A stretch of 64,000 nt of DNA. Origin: Physcia stellaris. Its lineage: Eukaryota > Ascomycota > Lecanoromycetes > Caliciales > Physciaceae. The notes below the pieces were generated by a model. That model was given only the letters and a program-made list of their open reading frames with translations. It was not told the origin of the DNA and did no database searches. Shown piece after piece: positions 24,268 to 36,649 of the stretch; the stretch's first letter is position 1, and each line of letters starts with the position of its first letter. The position numbers and the translations under genes are program-made. The stretch spans positions 868,001-932,000 of the forward strand of contig JABSSW010000004.1 in assembly GCA_018902385.1 (NCBI GenBank), given 5' to 3'.

Positions 24268-27200
24268 ATGGATCCATCACCAACAGAATTCTCCAAGAAC
24301 AGGGCTTGTGATCAGTCGAAGAGCCAGAATTATGGAGCTAGACTGCTCCCGCAGGTTGTTGATGAACTAGCCTTCAGCGACCCTCAAAGGATTTATGGCA
24401 CATTTCCCAAGTCTTCGGATCTGTCCAAGGGCTTCCGTGATGTGTCCATGCTTGAGATGTCGCAGGCTATCGACAGAGCTGCTCACTGGCTCGAAAGTGT
24501 TATTGGAAGGAGCACTCAGTTCGAGACTATCGCTTACATGGGACTGTTTGACTTACGATATGCCATTATCTTCCTGGCCGCTGTCAAATGCGGCTACAAG
24601 GTGATTTGATTTTCAATTGTTGCAGTCTATCACCCTGACGAGCCAATCTAGTTGCTTGTGCCATCCATACGCAATTCTTCCTGGATGAACGTCTCGCTGT
24701 TTGAGCAGACTGAATGCAAGAAATTCTTTTACGCCGTCGAACTCTCTCCCAAAATCCAGACGCTCAAAGACGCCCTCGAGGGTCTCAAGAGCTTCTCTGT
24801 TGCACCTTTAGATGATCTGCTGAGAGGAGAAGTCAAACCCTATCCATTTGACACAACGTACCCAAAGGCATGTTGGGATCCAATCCTCATAGGCCATTCT
24901 TCGGGATCTACTGGTGAGGTTTCTGCCGTGGCAACTCCCACAAAGCCTAACTAGCTCGATACTAGGACCCCCTAAACCTATCGTGACAAACCACGCCTCA
25001 TGGGCGGTCGTTGATAACGATCGAAACTTGCCTACAGTCAAAGGCAGGAGAAATCAAAGTTTTGATACGTTCAATTGGAGTGGAGGTGGTCGGTTTTTTG
25101 CGGCATTCCCACCTTTCCATGTGAGTATTCGTGTTCCTGACGAGAAATGCTCGCTGACATTGAGCTTTTTAGCTGGGAGGTATTGTTGCTTACATTGCAT
25201 TGCCCATTTACTCCTCCCAGGCAACCGTTGTACTGGGTCCCGCCGATAGACCACCAACTGGTCAGGTGGCCTTCCAGATCATGCAGCATTTTCAAATAAG
25301 AGCTCTCTTCTGTCCTCCAAGTATCTATGAGCAGCTTGTACAAGAAGATACAGGACTGGAGTTGACAAAGGGTCTCGACTTCATCCTTTACGCTGGAGGA
25401 CCTTTATCTACTGATACTGGTAGTAAGCTTAGTCAAGTGACTGATGTATGTCAATTTTATGGTTCAACGGAAGCTGGACCAGCCCAAACCTTGATACCCC
25501 GAAAAGAAGATTGGGAATACTTGGAGTGGCATCCCAGCTACGGTGCCGACATGCAGCCTTCTGAGGACAATGCCTTTGAGTTAGTACTTCACAAGGATCG
25601 AAAGTACGAGGGAATCCGTTGCCTCGATTGCACTTTCCGTGATATTGATGACTGGCACACAAAGGACCTCTTCCGACCACATCCAAGCAAGCCAGGTTTA
25701 TGGAAATTCCATAGTCGTCTAGACGATATTATAGTGCTGTCCAACGGGCTCAAATTCAACCCTGTCTATAGTGAAACGGCGATTGGGACGCATCCACTCT
25801 TATCAGGCGCTCTTATTGTTGGAAAAGGCAGATTTCTTGCAGCACTTCTCATTGAGCCCAAGGAAGGAACCTCGAAAACTGCTATTGACTTGATAGAAGC
25901 TATATGGCCGGCTGTAGAAAAAGCTAACGATCGAGCTCCTGATTATGGCAGGATTATTCGTTCGATGATACTCGTCGCGAGTGAGGACAAGAAATTTGAG
26001 CGAGCCGGCAAAGGCACAGTGATTCGTGGAATGACAACGACGAAATTTGCAACTGAGATAGACGCTCTGTACTCAAGTGAAAACACCACCGCACATGGTC
26101 CTAAACTTACTGCCCCACATGACCTAGACTCGATCCGAGAATACGTCCGTGCCTGTATCCGGATTGCGTTCTCACTCGCAGACCTCCGTGATGATCAAGA
26201 CCTGTATGTGTCTGGGCTCGATTCTCTGAAGACAATTGAGATCGCGTCACTCCTCAAGGCTGGTGTCAACGGTACCGATGTAAAATGGCTATTGCCTCAA
26301 TTGGTTTATGCAAATCCCACCATCGACAGGGTAGCAAAGATTTTGTTCAAAAGTTTGAGCGATAGCACTGGTGCAGCTGAACGACAGGCCAACGGAGTTG
26401 GCCCGGACCGCAAAGAGAAGATGGCTTCCACAGTCGACGAGTTCACGCGCAATCTTGAAAAACAGTCTTTTGGAAATGCTCCAATACCCCGAAAGACGCA
26501 GCGAAGAGTCCTGCTAACTGGTTCAACTGGCTCTTTAGGTAGCCACATCCTACGAGCGCTATTAAGAGATCCGGACGTCTCACATGTCACCTGCGTGAAT
26601 CGTTCTGCAAATGGGCGTGAAAGACAGCTTGACATCCTCCAAAAGTTTGGTTCAAAACAGGAACCCCTAACATTATCCAAAGTAGAGTTCTTGCAAGTTA
26701 ATTACGGCGAACATCAACTTGGTCTCCCAGCCACTCAGTACCAACAGCTCCTTTCTTCAGTCGACGTAATTATTCACAACGCCTGGAAAGTCGACTTCAA
26801 TCACTCTCTTGAATCATTCCGGCAGGTACACATCCAAGGCGTTCGAAACCTGGTCGACTTCTGTTTCCGTAGCCAATGCAATCCCCATCTTATCTTCCTC
26901 TCCTCCATCTCCTCAGTCGGTCGCTGGAGTACACTGCAGCCAAATGGAAACCCTCCACCAGAAGAGCTTGTATCAGATTACAACGTAGCGCAAGAAATGG
27001 GCTACGCAGAATCCAAACTCGTCGCTGAAAATATTCTCCACCGCGCAAGTCAAACCACTGGGATACCCGTGAGCATTCTGCGCGTTGGTCAGATTGCTGG
27101 CCCGGTCGATTCGCCTGGCGTTTGGAACGAACAGGAATGGGTGCCGGCACTTATCAAGACTTCGAAGGCGCTGGGGGTACTCCCGGACTACATACCTGAT

Positions 27201-27553
27201 CCTGACTGGATCCCTGTGGACTTATTAGCTCGCATCGTACTGGATATTTCAAACGGTAACGTTACGCAGGGGAAGGCGGCCTTCTATAACGTCGTCAACC
27301 CGAATACAGTATCATGGAAAACCCTCATCCCCCCATCCTTAATCACTTGGGTCCACAAGTGCGGACTGTTGGTTTGAGTGAATGGAGTCGACTGCTTGAG
27401 CAGGTCGACAGCAGCAACCCAAAGGAACTGATCGACAAACCAGCAGCTAAGATCCTGCCTTTCTTCTGGGAAATCGAGAGAAAGAGGAAAGACGGCCGAG
27501 GGGGCATAATACAGCCAAAGCAGTCGCAGCAAGTCAAACGATGGCAGACTTAA
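24268..27553 (+). CDS. NRPS-like carboxylic acid reductase (adenylation-thiolation-thioester reductase)
   Basis: Four exons (24268-24600, 24652-24913, 24966-25120 and 25173-27553) give about 1,043 residues. Domains in order: an adenylation domain with the AMP-binding loop GHSSGSTGPPKP and the motif QFYGSTEAG; a carrier domain with the phosphopantetheine serine in DLYVSGLDSLKTIEI; and a C-terminal reductase with the NAD(P) motif VLLTGSTGSLGSHI and the catalytic YAESK. No condensation domain is present. Known enzymes of this type activate a carboxylic acid, load it as a thioester and release an aldehyde or alcohol. The frame changes at the C run 27329-27334, where one base seems to be missing; beyond it the expected ending (VRTVGLSEW, then KPAAKILPFF) continues to 27553. 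It diverges from the UbiA gene. Confidence 0.88.
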
Positions 27554-29235
27554 AGACTGTCAATGCGGATTGGATGCAATTGTGGTTAAAGCAGTGGGGC
27601 TACTAAATCTTCGAGGTTTGGTTAGATGGATAATCACTAATACAAGGGCTAAGGATCAATGGCAAGGAGTAGGAGGTTAGAAAAATGGATGGATGAGACG
27701 AGTGCTGTAGCTGAGATCATAGTTAGCAGCTAACGAACCTTGAATTCTTCCAAAATTTGGAAGAAGTTGATATCACAATCCGTGAAGCCCGGCGAGAAAG
27801 CGAACTCGCGCGTAATGCAAGCAAAGTCTTCTTCTTGGTCTCCATATAGTAAACAGGCCTAATGCCAAGCTCGTAGGGCTGATTACGTAAGAGCGTTCTG
27901 GGCAGTAGTAGCTTCCCGCCAACAGTCCACATCTTTGGCCCACCGTATCGTGCCGTCAACGCGCTTCCTCTTTTCGACGGTTACTCGCAGTCGTGGCTTT
28001 GCTTTGTCGCTTTCAGCCCATCAATGTATTCGCTACGACTCAAGTACTTGTCTGGGGGATCGCACCAGCATTTCGAAGGAGGAAACTGTCGATGCATCTC
28101 CATTTCCGAGTCGCTCTTCTGGTCTCATTCTTCAACTTTGTGTTTCAGGTTCTGTGCGGTCATCGCTAGCTAAGCATATGTACGTTTCCGAGTGGGTCCA
28201 CCGAGAAGAGGGAAGCTTGGAGAGTTGAAGGGACCGTTCACGATGCCGCGGCGGTGCAAATACTTTGGTACTCATCGTCTGGCTGTCTCGGCTGTTTCAT
28301 TAGCATTCGAAGCGTGGGACTTGGGACTTCTTCTCTCGTTACCGGAATTGATACAGCGCGACACGATGCTGAGTTGATTTTCAGAGTTGACGGAGCTGCT
28401 GCCATATCGAGCGTTGTCCGAATATCGAAGACTTCGGAATTGCAAGCAAACAATGCATTTGTCTGGGAAGGTGCATTGACCACCGGAATCATACAGTTTA
28501 TCTGCTTGCTGACTGGCTCCTTCAATGTTTGCCTACGTTCTTTCCCGCTCGGTTTGCTGCCAGTCGGATGGGTTATGCTGTGCAATCTTAAAGATGAAAC
28601 AAGGTCTATGTCTATCCGGCTGACTGCATAGAAGGAAGAAGAAAGTTTGTAAAGTTAAGGGTGTCTTCTGAAATGATTGACTGGGCTCCTTACGGATAAT
28701 CTGCTAACCTTACCTACTGGATAGTGATTGAGGGAAGGCAAGATTTATTGAAGAGGCTGAGCCAGGTGGCATAGGTGATGCACTGGAACCTGCGCCACTC
28801 GTTTACCACGATAAAAAAAGGTTTTCTTGCAGGCCTCATTTCCTAATCCAGTCTTTTGCGGCTACCTGCAGGAGTGTGGCAGTACCAAGCCCGCGCCCCC
28901 ATGTACTTTCATACTCGCGCCGCCGAGGATTCTATCGTCCTCGACGCTATTGGGATCCAGGATTTGTCTCACGAATCAACCACTTTAATTTCTCGGGATA
29001 AGCTGAGTTTCGGAAAGCTGACATCATTTAATGGATGATCCTATGCAGATCTCCCCATTGACGCACCAAAACTCTTCAATTGCACGAGTAAAAGGAAGGA
29101 TCGCCCATAGTCTTGCCTCCAGGTCAGCACAGTGTTGAATGATTAATTCTAGTGGTCTTTGAACTCTTATTCCAAAGTCTTTGGAGTCCCCGTTAAGCCT
29201 ACAAGGCAAGAAACTAGCGCACCGTCCCAGCTTAC
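27554..29235. other. Intergenic, no supported gene
   Basis: A plus-strand frame at 28254-28631 has a hydrophobic middle but an equally long frame runs opposite, and neither shows a family motif or splice partner. No repeat was noticed. Confidence 0.35.
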
Positions 29236-31938
29236 ATGTCAGGTTTGTTGCGAAACAACAAAGATTGGTCTACAACGAAAATGGATTCTGAGCCTTGGGA
29301 CATCCATCGACCGAGATTATCACGCTCCAACATATCGCAATCCTCGGACGCTTCGACTTCAACCGTGGTTCCCTCTCCAGTCTCAACGAATGAGCAGCAC
29401 TTCGCAAGCCTTGGACAGTCTCCGCGCGCTTTCCTATCTCCTCGGGACAATTATACCAACACATCGAGTCCAAGTACTCCAGGCACTCCACACTGGGATC
29501 GATCTAGTACTCGTACTTATCAAAGATGGAATGTTCCAAGTTGGAAATCCCATGTGGACGACGGAGACGAAGAATTAAGGCCTTTGAAGCCTGCATCCCA
29601 GGAGTATCTACCACAACAAAAACAACTCTCGACCACAGACATGCAGCAAGCTCATGGGACAGAGCACCTGGCAATAATGTCTCGAACACCCCAGTGTACG
29701 GCTGCGAAAGGAGTATGTAAGAGTCGATATGACTTTTCATCAATTGGACTCTTAATCTCCTCGATCTACTCCACGATGATGTCTGTTTTATGGCTTGCTC
29801 TTGCTGCTAAGAGACAGGTTTGGGGAAGTATCTTCATGACACGAGAGAGTATCGGATCAGCAGCGGCCAAATCAGCTTTCCCATTCCTCGCGAAGACTAT
29901 CGAAATAAGCTTTGTTACAGTCTTTGTCGCATATCTTGGGCAGTGTTTAAGTCGCAGAGCTCATGATCCAAATTCCTTACGTGGAGTCAGTCTCGCAGAA
30001 ATGTCTATGCGGACATGGTTGACGCAACCAAGCACCATCTTTGCAAGGGTTGAAGTATTGGGGCACACAGCAAAGTCTTGGCTTGGTTTTGTCAGTCTTG
30101 TTGCGGCCTTGCTAGCCATGCTTTATACCACAGCTTCAAATACGCTCGGTAAGTGTTTCAATCTCGTATGCCTCACTGTCACATTTACGCACACTTGACC
30201 TAGTCTCTGATCTAATTGAACACATAGTTGCTCCAGTTTTAGCGCTCAGTAAGCCCGAGCTGAGAATACTATCTGGGCATGTCACCACTTCCTTCGCCAA
30301 CAAAACTTTTATAAATGGTCGATGCTATAGTCTTATCCACGATGATGCTTCTGGTACCAATTGCATATCGATTGAACATTCGGGGCAAGCGTGCGTATCA
30401 TGTGAAGAAGTTCAGCATGGAACACAGCTAAGCCACACCACAGATTTTCTAATTACGTTCAATATCTCACTCAATGGAGCAATACATCGCGCTCCGAACG
30501 CCCAAGGCCGGTCGGGACCCTTTTTGACAATACAACGGTTGAGGGAAGTTGGATCCAACTTCCGGAAACGACTGCAAGTTCGTCCAACGACAAGCGTATT
30601 GTCCATAATGTTTCAATGGCATTTCCACATGCTGGGGTCTTTGCTGCTGCTCACAATCCTATCAACAACATTATTCAGCCGTCAGATCTCAATGTGAGGA
30701 GCCTACTCCTATCTTCAAATCCAGCATAGCTGACTGCTACTCAGCGGCTCCTCGACTACCATATTATAGCTTCGGTTTTGTCTCCAGCACTCAATGTAGT
30801 GTGCTCCAATGTGACGAAGAGTGAGTTGAGGCCACTAATATACTCAGAATGGCCAGATGCAAAGGGGAAGGAAGTGAACTCTACGACATGGCCAATCATT
30901 ACCTCAAACGTTACATTTGCCAAGGATTCATATTTCACAAACAGATCTGACCTAGATAGCGTGTTTGAAATCGGTCAAGAACACAATCGGTCACGTCCCA
31001 TATTCCCGAAGTATCCTAAACCATACAATGCAGTCCTTGCTACCAATGTTTCGGCGACAGACTCTGTATATATTTTGGGTACCAGTCCGACCTCCACCTA
31101 CATGATGTGCTCCATGCGGGTTTTTCTGTCTTCAAAATGTTCAACCAAATATGATGCTAGCTTGGAAGGTGGACATCTGACATCAAATTGCAATAGAACC
31201 TCCAACCCACTGAGGTACGAAAACTCTTTTCCTCATGGTGTAAATGACCTGATAGTCCCACAATGGAGCGCTGTTGCTATGGAGTGGGCGCAAGCATTGG
31301 GTCTGGGAAGTGGGATCAACGACAATAACGGTGCTGCTGGGCGTCAACTTACACAGCTCATCCCCACCGCTCAGCCACTGAACCCATCGCTACCCTCCCT
31401 GGCAGAAGCGATAGGCGTTCTAGCAGGCTGTACTCTCCTTCTCAGCTCGCTAGAGGCCCCATTCGATCATCACTGGAGCAACTCAGACCTGACCCTTCCG
31501 CTGCCCGTAACTGCGCAATTCAAGGCCACATTCAGCGCCCTGAAGTCCATGTCCGGAGGAACAAAACCTTGGCAAAACGCATTGTATCCTATCCTGGTAT
31601 TGACCGTCCTTATCAACTGTGGCTGTCTCCTTCACTTTGCCAGGCGTTTCTTCTCCCGAGATGGCTTCCTCATCACCGATTTCACAGAACCGCAAAACGC
31701 CTTCGCACTGGCCATGAACTCCCCACCCAATCAAAGCTTAACGGGCGCTTGTGGAGCTGGTCCGAATAATGTCCAGTTTCGGAGCCGCTGGAATATCAAG
31801 CACGATGCGAAGCACGACCATTATTATCTCAGCAGTGGACCTAATGAAGCGGAAATGGAGGAAGAGCGCGATAAGCCGCCCTTCGAGCAGACGAGTGCCA
31901 AGACTAGTCCCATTGTTACTGTGTCGCAGCAGATGTAG
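29236..31938 (+). CDS. Large fungal integral membrane protein, unknown function
   Basis: Four exons (29236-30148, 30228-30390, 30444-30693 and 30745-31938) give 839 residues; a second ATG at 29281 is an equally possible start. The N-terminal about 155 residues are Ser/Pro-rich and disordered. Three membrane helices follow (SSIGLLISSIYSTMMSVLWL, KTIEISFVTVFVAYLG, FVSLVAALLAMLYTTAS). A long, probably extracytoplasmic region comes next, with many N-glycosylation sequons and cysteines, including PVGTLFDNTTVEGSWIQL and VSMAFPHAGVFAAA. Near the C-terminus are one weak and one clear hydrophobic helix (LAGCTLLLSSL, ALYPILVLTVLINCGCLLHF) and then a polar tail. I recognise the layout from a widespread ascomycete family without a known role. 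Intron 2 has donor GTGCGT. Confidence 0.78.
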
Positions 31939-33400
31939 AGTCTGCTACTTTGTGGGCGCTCAGAGGCTGAGAGATGGATGTGGAAGGGATGTGTCCGTGG
32001 AAGAAGTTCAAAGGCTTTAAGCTCAATATTTAACTCGGCTGGCTAGACTACAGTAGTGTAGAAGATGAGACGAAATTGACGAGGCAGCTGAAGGCTTTGC
32101 ACCGCCTATCTTAGACGGCTCAACTCTCCGTCTTTCTGCATCTTTCCTTTCATTCTATTTCGAGGCTGAGATCACATACTGTCTTCCCCTTCTTCCGACG
32201 TCCTCCTAAGCTACTCTATCTCCGCACAACGCGGATACCGCCTATGAGTCTTTCTTCGAACGGCTTGAGTCTTGGGAATTTTAGAAATTAGTTTTTCGGC
32301 ATAGTGGCAGCTCCAATGTAACCCTTTTTTTTGGTTACCCATTGGCTACTGCTTTTCCTAGGCGGGTACCGTCCACACACCAACCATATTGTATAGAGTA
32401 CCTCGTTCCAGCAGCGACGCGATTGAGGCTTTAACGTAGTGAGATCATGAAACAGAAATGGTATTTGGAAATGGCTAAGCGATGTCCTTCTCTACACGTT
32501 CCGACTATCCGACAATCCCAACCATCCGACAATCATGTACTGAAACTTCGGCAGACGACATCTTGATCCTGGACCGATTGGCTCAACTGCAACCCGGAAG
32601 CAAATTTTGGTAGCATTCATATTTTAGCCCTTGGCTCATATTTTAGCTCTTGGCTTGCCTCAATCTCGTCCGGCTAGCACCATCACGAGCTCCAGTAAAC
32701 CCCTGAAGACAAACGCAGTTGCTAACACTTTTGATCCTTCTTCTCTCCTCTTCATTTTCTCCTCTCACCTCCTCTTCACCTTCTCCTCATCTCCCTCTCA
32801 CCTCCCTCTCCCCTACCAATCAAGAATCCAAGTACATTCACAAGTCAATCGCCGTTACCTTTCCTGGTCCCGCGCCGTTAACCCTCCCTCCACCGATTTT
32901 CCATTCTTTCGGGCGATGCTATTTCAGTAAGGACTCGAGAAAGTGTGTATTTTTATCCTAGAGGCCGTTCATGCGAGGAAGTGTGAAGGGGGGTTAAGAG
33001 AAATATTGGGGGATTGGGAGATAGCCAAGTATGGTTAGAAGGTTATCTTGGTGTCGGGCATGTTTTAGAGAGAATTATGGGATTGCTCTTTCGTCGAGTT
33101 CTGTTATCCTTGCTTTTTTTGTGTTCAAATTGGCTATTTGATTTCGGGTCCTGTTCAGTGAATTCGCAACGTTATGGTTTGGGGCAGGTGAAAGGTGAAG
33201 GTGAAGGAGAGTTAAGTGGTTATGGGATTTACCTCGCAGGAAGTCTTGGGGGTCTGGAGATCTGTGTTGAGAGGGATCGCGGTTGTGCATGAGTTATTTC
33301 CTCGTGCTGGGGTTGGTATTAATTTCGAAAGGTTGTAGATTTGATTTTTGGAAGTTATTTTCTTTTTGGCTCGCTTTTGTATTTTCACTTTGCAGTTATG
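31939..33400. other. Gene-poor stretch with CT-rich low-complexity DNA
   Basis: Pyrimidine-rich runs such as 32736-32815 dominate parts of this interval. Open frames across them are compositional. No gene is supported. Confidence 0.4.
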
Positions 33401-33439
33401 AATCCGTGCATCCATTCAAAATCTCACGCTTTTCATCAA

Positions 33440-33530
33440 GCTTTCAGCTTCCTCTCCTCTCCTCTCCTCTTTTCTCTCCTCTCCTCTTCTCTTCTCTTTC
33501 CTCTCCTCTTCTTCACTCCTCACTCCCTAA
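33440..33530. repeat. CTCCT/TCCTC microsatellite-like tract
   Basis: Near-perfect repeats of CTCCT and close variants run for about 80 bp. In fungi such tracts often lie upstream of genes, but no clear gene follows here. Confidence 0.7.
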
Positions 33531-33899
33531 CCCCTGACAAACTTCCGCATAACCCCTCACAAACTCAGAACCTCCCTTTCATCCCTAAACCCACCCTGCT
33601 GAACAAAGCGCTAGTCCAGAAACGATCCACAGAGGTCCAACCGCAAGGGGGGATGCTGGGTATTCCGCCCAACGTTTTCCCCTTTCTTCTTCCTTTTTAC
33701 TTCTCGGTCTTCCGTTTCTTGGGGGATCCGTTTCATGTATTGTACAGATCAAACTCCATCGGTAGGGGGATTGCGCCTTGTTGTGGATGGGCTGGGCTGT
33801 CTGTAGTCTATACTGGAAGAAGCCTTGGAAATCCCCACCAAAGACCAGACTTACACCACTGCATCATCAGTGTTGATAGGAACAGGAACCCTACTTCCC

Positions 33900-36440
33900 G
33901 AAATGGAACAAGTGGATCGAAATCTCGCTGGAGGAGTACGTAGCTTTGAAATTCTTGACTGGGGAGGAGAGGAAGAATGTTTGAAGGAAAAGAGTTGGGG
34001 GGAGGGGGGCGGATTTGTGCGCTTTTGACTAGATCCACTCAGCAATTAGATTTGCGAAAGGGGAGGGGAGGGGAGAGGAGAGGGTAGGTGGGTTGGATTA
34101 GGGGTAGGGGCAGATATGTGTGGGAGGAGGAAGGAAATGGTGGAGGAGGAGGAAGGAAATGGTGGAGGAGGCGGTTTGAGGGTTTTTGGGGGAGGGGATA
34201 GAGATGGGGATGGGAAATGGATAGATGTCAAAAGCTGAAGGGGGATTTTGTTGCTATAGGAAGAGGTGCGAGATAGGGTAGACTGGAGAGATGTTCGAAT
34301 AGAACGAGGATTAATGCTAGATACTTCCTTCACAGCTATGTACAAACCCTCGACGTTGTCTACCTGCTCGTCCTCGAAAACCTTACTGCGGCAAACGAAA
34401 TTGACTCCACAGAGGAGCTTTTAGAGTTAGACTACTTCATTTGGTCTCTGCAACTGAAAGTCTTCAACGAAGATGACAAAACAAAGCCTCATGAGAAGCT
34501 GAAAATGCCGAAGACAGGAACGGGTGAGCGAGGCAAGAAAAAGGAAACGAAATATAGACATGATGAGGCATTAATTTTTTATTGGAATAGAAGGTCTGTT
34601 TGCTTTCGTTTCGCCATCTCTGTATTAGCATTCAGGTTTAGCCTGGGTAACGGATTGGGGAGGTGATTTCTGGGTTTTGAGGAGGGGGTGCATTGGGTCT
34701 GTAGCTGTCACCCTCTAGTACCTCCTTCGGAATCGCTTCTTTTCAACGAGGAGAATCGATATGTAATAACAAAGGCTAATCCCTTTCCTCCGAAATTTCA
34801 GAGAATAGGCCTCTTTATGCACATGTTTTTCTCTCCGATATAGTAGAACCGAGGAAGGAATATTTATTAAAATTCGTGAAAAAATACCGAAATGACGAGA
34901 AGACTGTAACTGATCTTCAAAGGAAGAGAAAAAAAAGGGGGATGAAGAGAAGCATGTGCGTAGTTTTGGCTAGATGCACCCGAGAATTAAGAAGATATCT
35001 GAATCTCTCTCTCTCTGCTTTATCTAGCGTTGAATTATATCAGGAAAGATCAGAGGAGAACTTGATTTGAAAATTCTGGATTTTCCGTGTTTTTTTGGGG
35101 ATGGGGAGTGAATGGAGGGATGTGCAAGTAGATTTTGTCCCTGAGGATGAGGAAGAGAGGTCGATTATCCCAGTCCCGGGAGATGTTTGGATAGAATGAG
35201 GTGATGTCTGTTAATCACTTTTTCTTCTTGGGGGTGGGGGCAATGAGTTTATAGCTAGCATCGTCCGGTACCTGTTACGGAATGCGTTTTACGCCGATTT
35301 TTGGGGACGCTTCTGGACAGGATAGAGGTGCCAGCAAAGATTCGGCAATTTTTGTTTCCCGGGGGAAAAGTGATGGAGCTTTGTAGACAAGGAAAGATAT
35401 GATGTGAATCGTAGACTTTGATGTCTGTTTTTTTTTTCTTGGGCAATGGATCTGTAGCTTTATCTGGTGCCTATTTTTGAGGCGAGGATCGGAAGGGCTA
35501 ACAAAGGCTAATCCCTCTCCTCGAAAATTCAGAGAATCCCGCCTCTCTCTATGCACATATCTATCTCTCCGATCTGCTCGAACCGAGAAAGTGAACATCC
35601 AGCGATTTTAAGACTGGATCGCGAAAACGAATACCTGTAGTGTAATCTCCCCGAAAAAAATTGGGGAGGGGGAGGGGGAGGGGGGAAGGGGTGGAAAGTC
35701 GAGAATAAAGAGTGTTGGAAGATTAGAGGGAGGGGGTAATGGTTTAATAATTTAGGATGTCAAGGATCCATGTGTGAGTAGTGAGTGGGTCAGACCAGAC
35801 CAGCGAAAGAATTTCAACGTTGGGCCTTGTCAAGACTTCAAATGAGCTGTATCTCCAACAGCGAGTTGCTGGATTACTCCTCCCTCCACCACAAAGAGAA
35901 GGGGATGGAGGGGGTAGAAATTCGAGAATTATGAGCATAGGAAATTCATAGGAAGGGGGTATTGGGATATCTCAGTCACGATGTTACGGAATCGATTTGC
36001 GAGCTGCGAGCGGGTTAGATCAGCGAAGGACATTTCGACAATATCTCCCTTCAAGGCCCCGAGTTTTAGTGAGGTCCTGACCCACGATCAATCCCAGACT
36101 TCCATATTCATTGAGATTTAGGCCCTATCAAGGCTGTGACGGGCTGCATCCCAGTAGTGCGGTTCCAGGTTGATTTGTGGGGGCTGTAATGGATCTCCAC
36201 CAAAAAAAGGGCAGTGGAGGGGTTAGAGAGTGGGAAACAAAGAGAATAGGAAATTAATTTTATAGGAAGGGGGCGATAATATATCTCAGTCACGATGTTA
36301 CGGAATCGGTTTGCGAGCCGCGAACGGGTTAGATCAGCGTAAAAAAATTCGACAATATCTTATGTGACTCTCATCCCATTGATGTTAGATCTTATCGAGG
36401 CTTTAACGAGCTGCATCCCAGTAGTGCGTATACGCATGCG
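33900..36440. repeat. Block of diverged direct repeats, gene-poor
   Basis: At least two repeat pairs can be aligned by eye. The segment at 34754-34860 matches 35479-35597 (shared cores AACAAAGGCTAATCCCT and TATGCACAT), about 730 bp apart. The segment at 35941-36165 matches 36251-36435 (shared cores CTCAGTCACGATGTTACGG and GCTGCATCCCAGTAGTGCG), about 314 bp apart. A third, weaker relative of the second unit lies around 35740-35870. A 22-bp tandem of GGAGGAGGAAGGAAATGGT type lies at 34120-34165. Polypurine stretches are common. No complete coding gene was found. Confidence 0.6.
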
Positions 36441-36649
36441 TGCGCATAGTGGAGAGTGGAGAGTGAGATTGGATAGAAAGGATAGGGGTCTTCAGAACAT
36501 AGGGCACCGACAGGTGGATTTAGTATGACATGTGCTCCGACATTATCATCCCAGGACGCAGGATAATTGTCTTGGCGTACCGCCGAGTATCCAAAGTGTC
36601 TACTTCTAATCCTACAGTACAAAAGGTCTTGCCAGGTAAGAAAAGATGA

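Noticed and set aside
34046-34345. Pro/Ser-rich minus-strand frame
   Set aside because: It is the complement of a polypurine tract and has no complex sequence.
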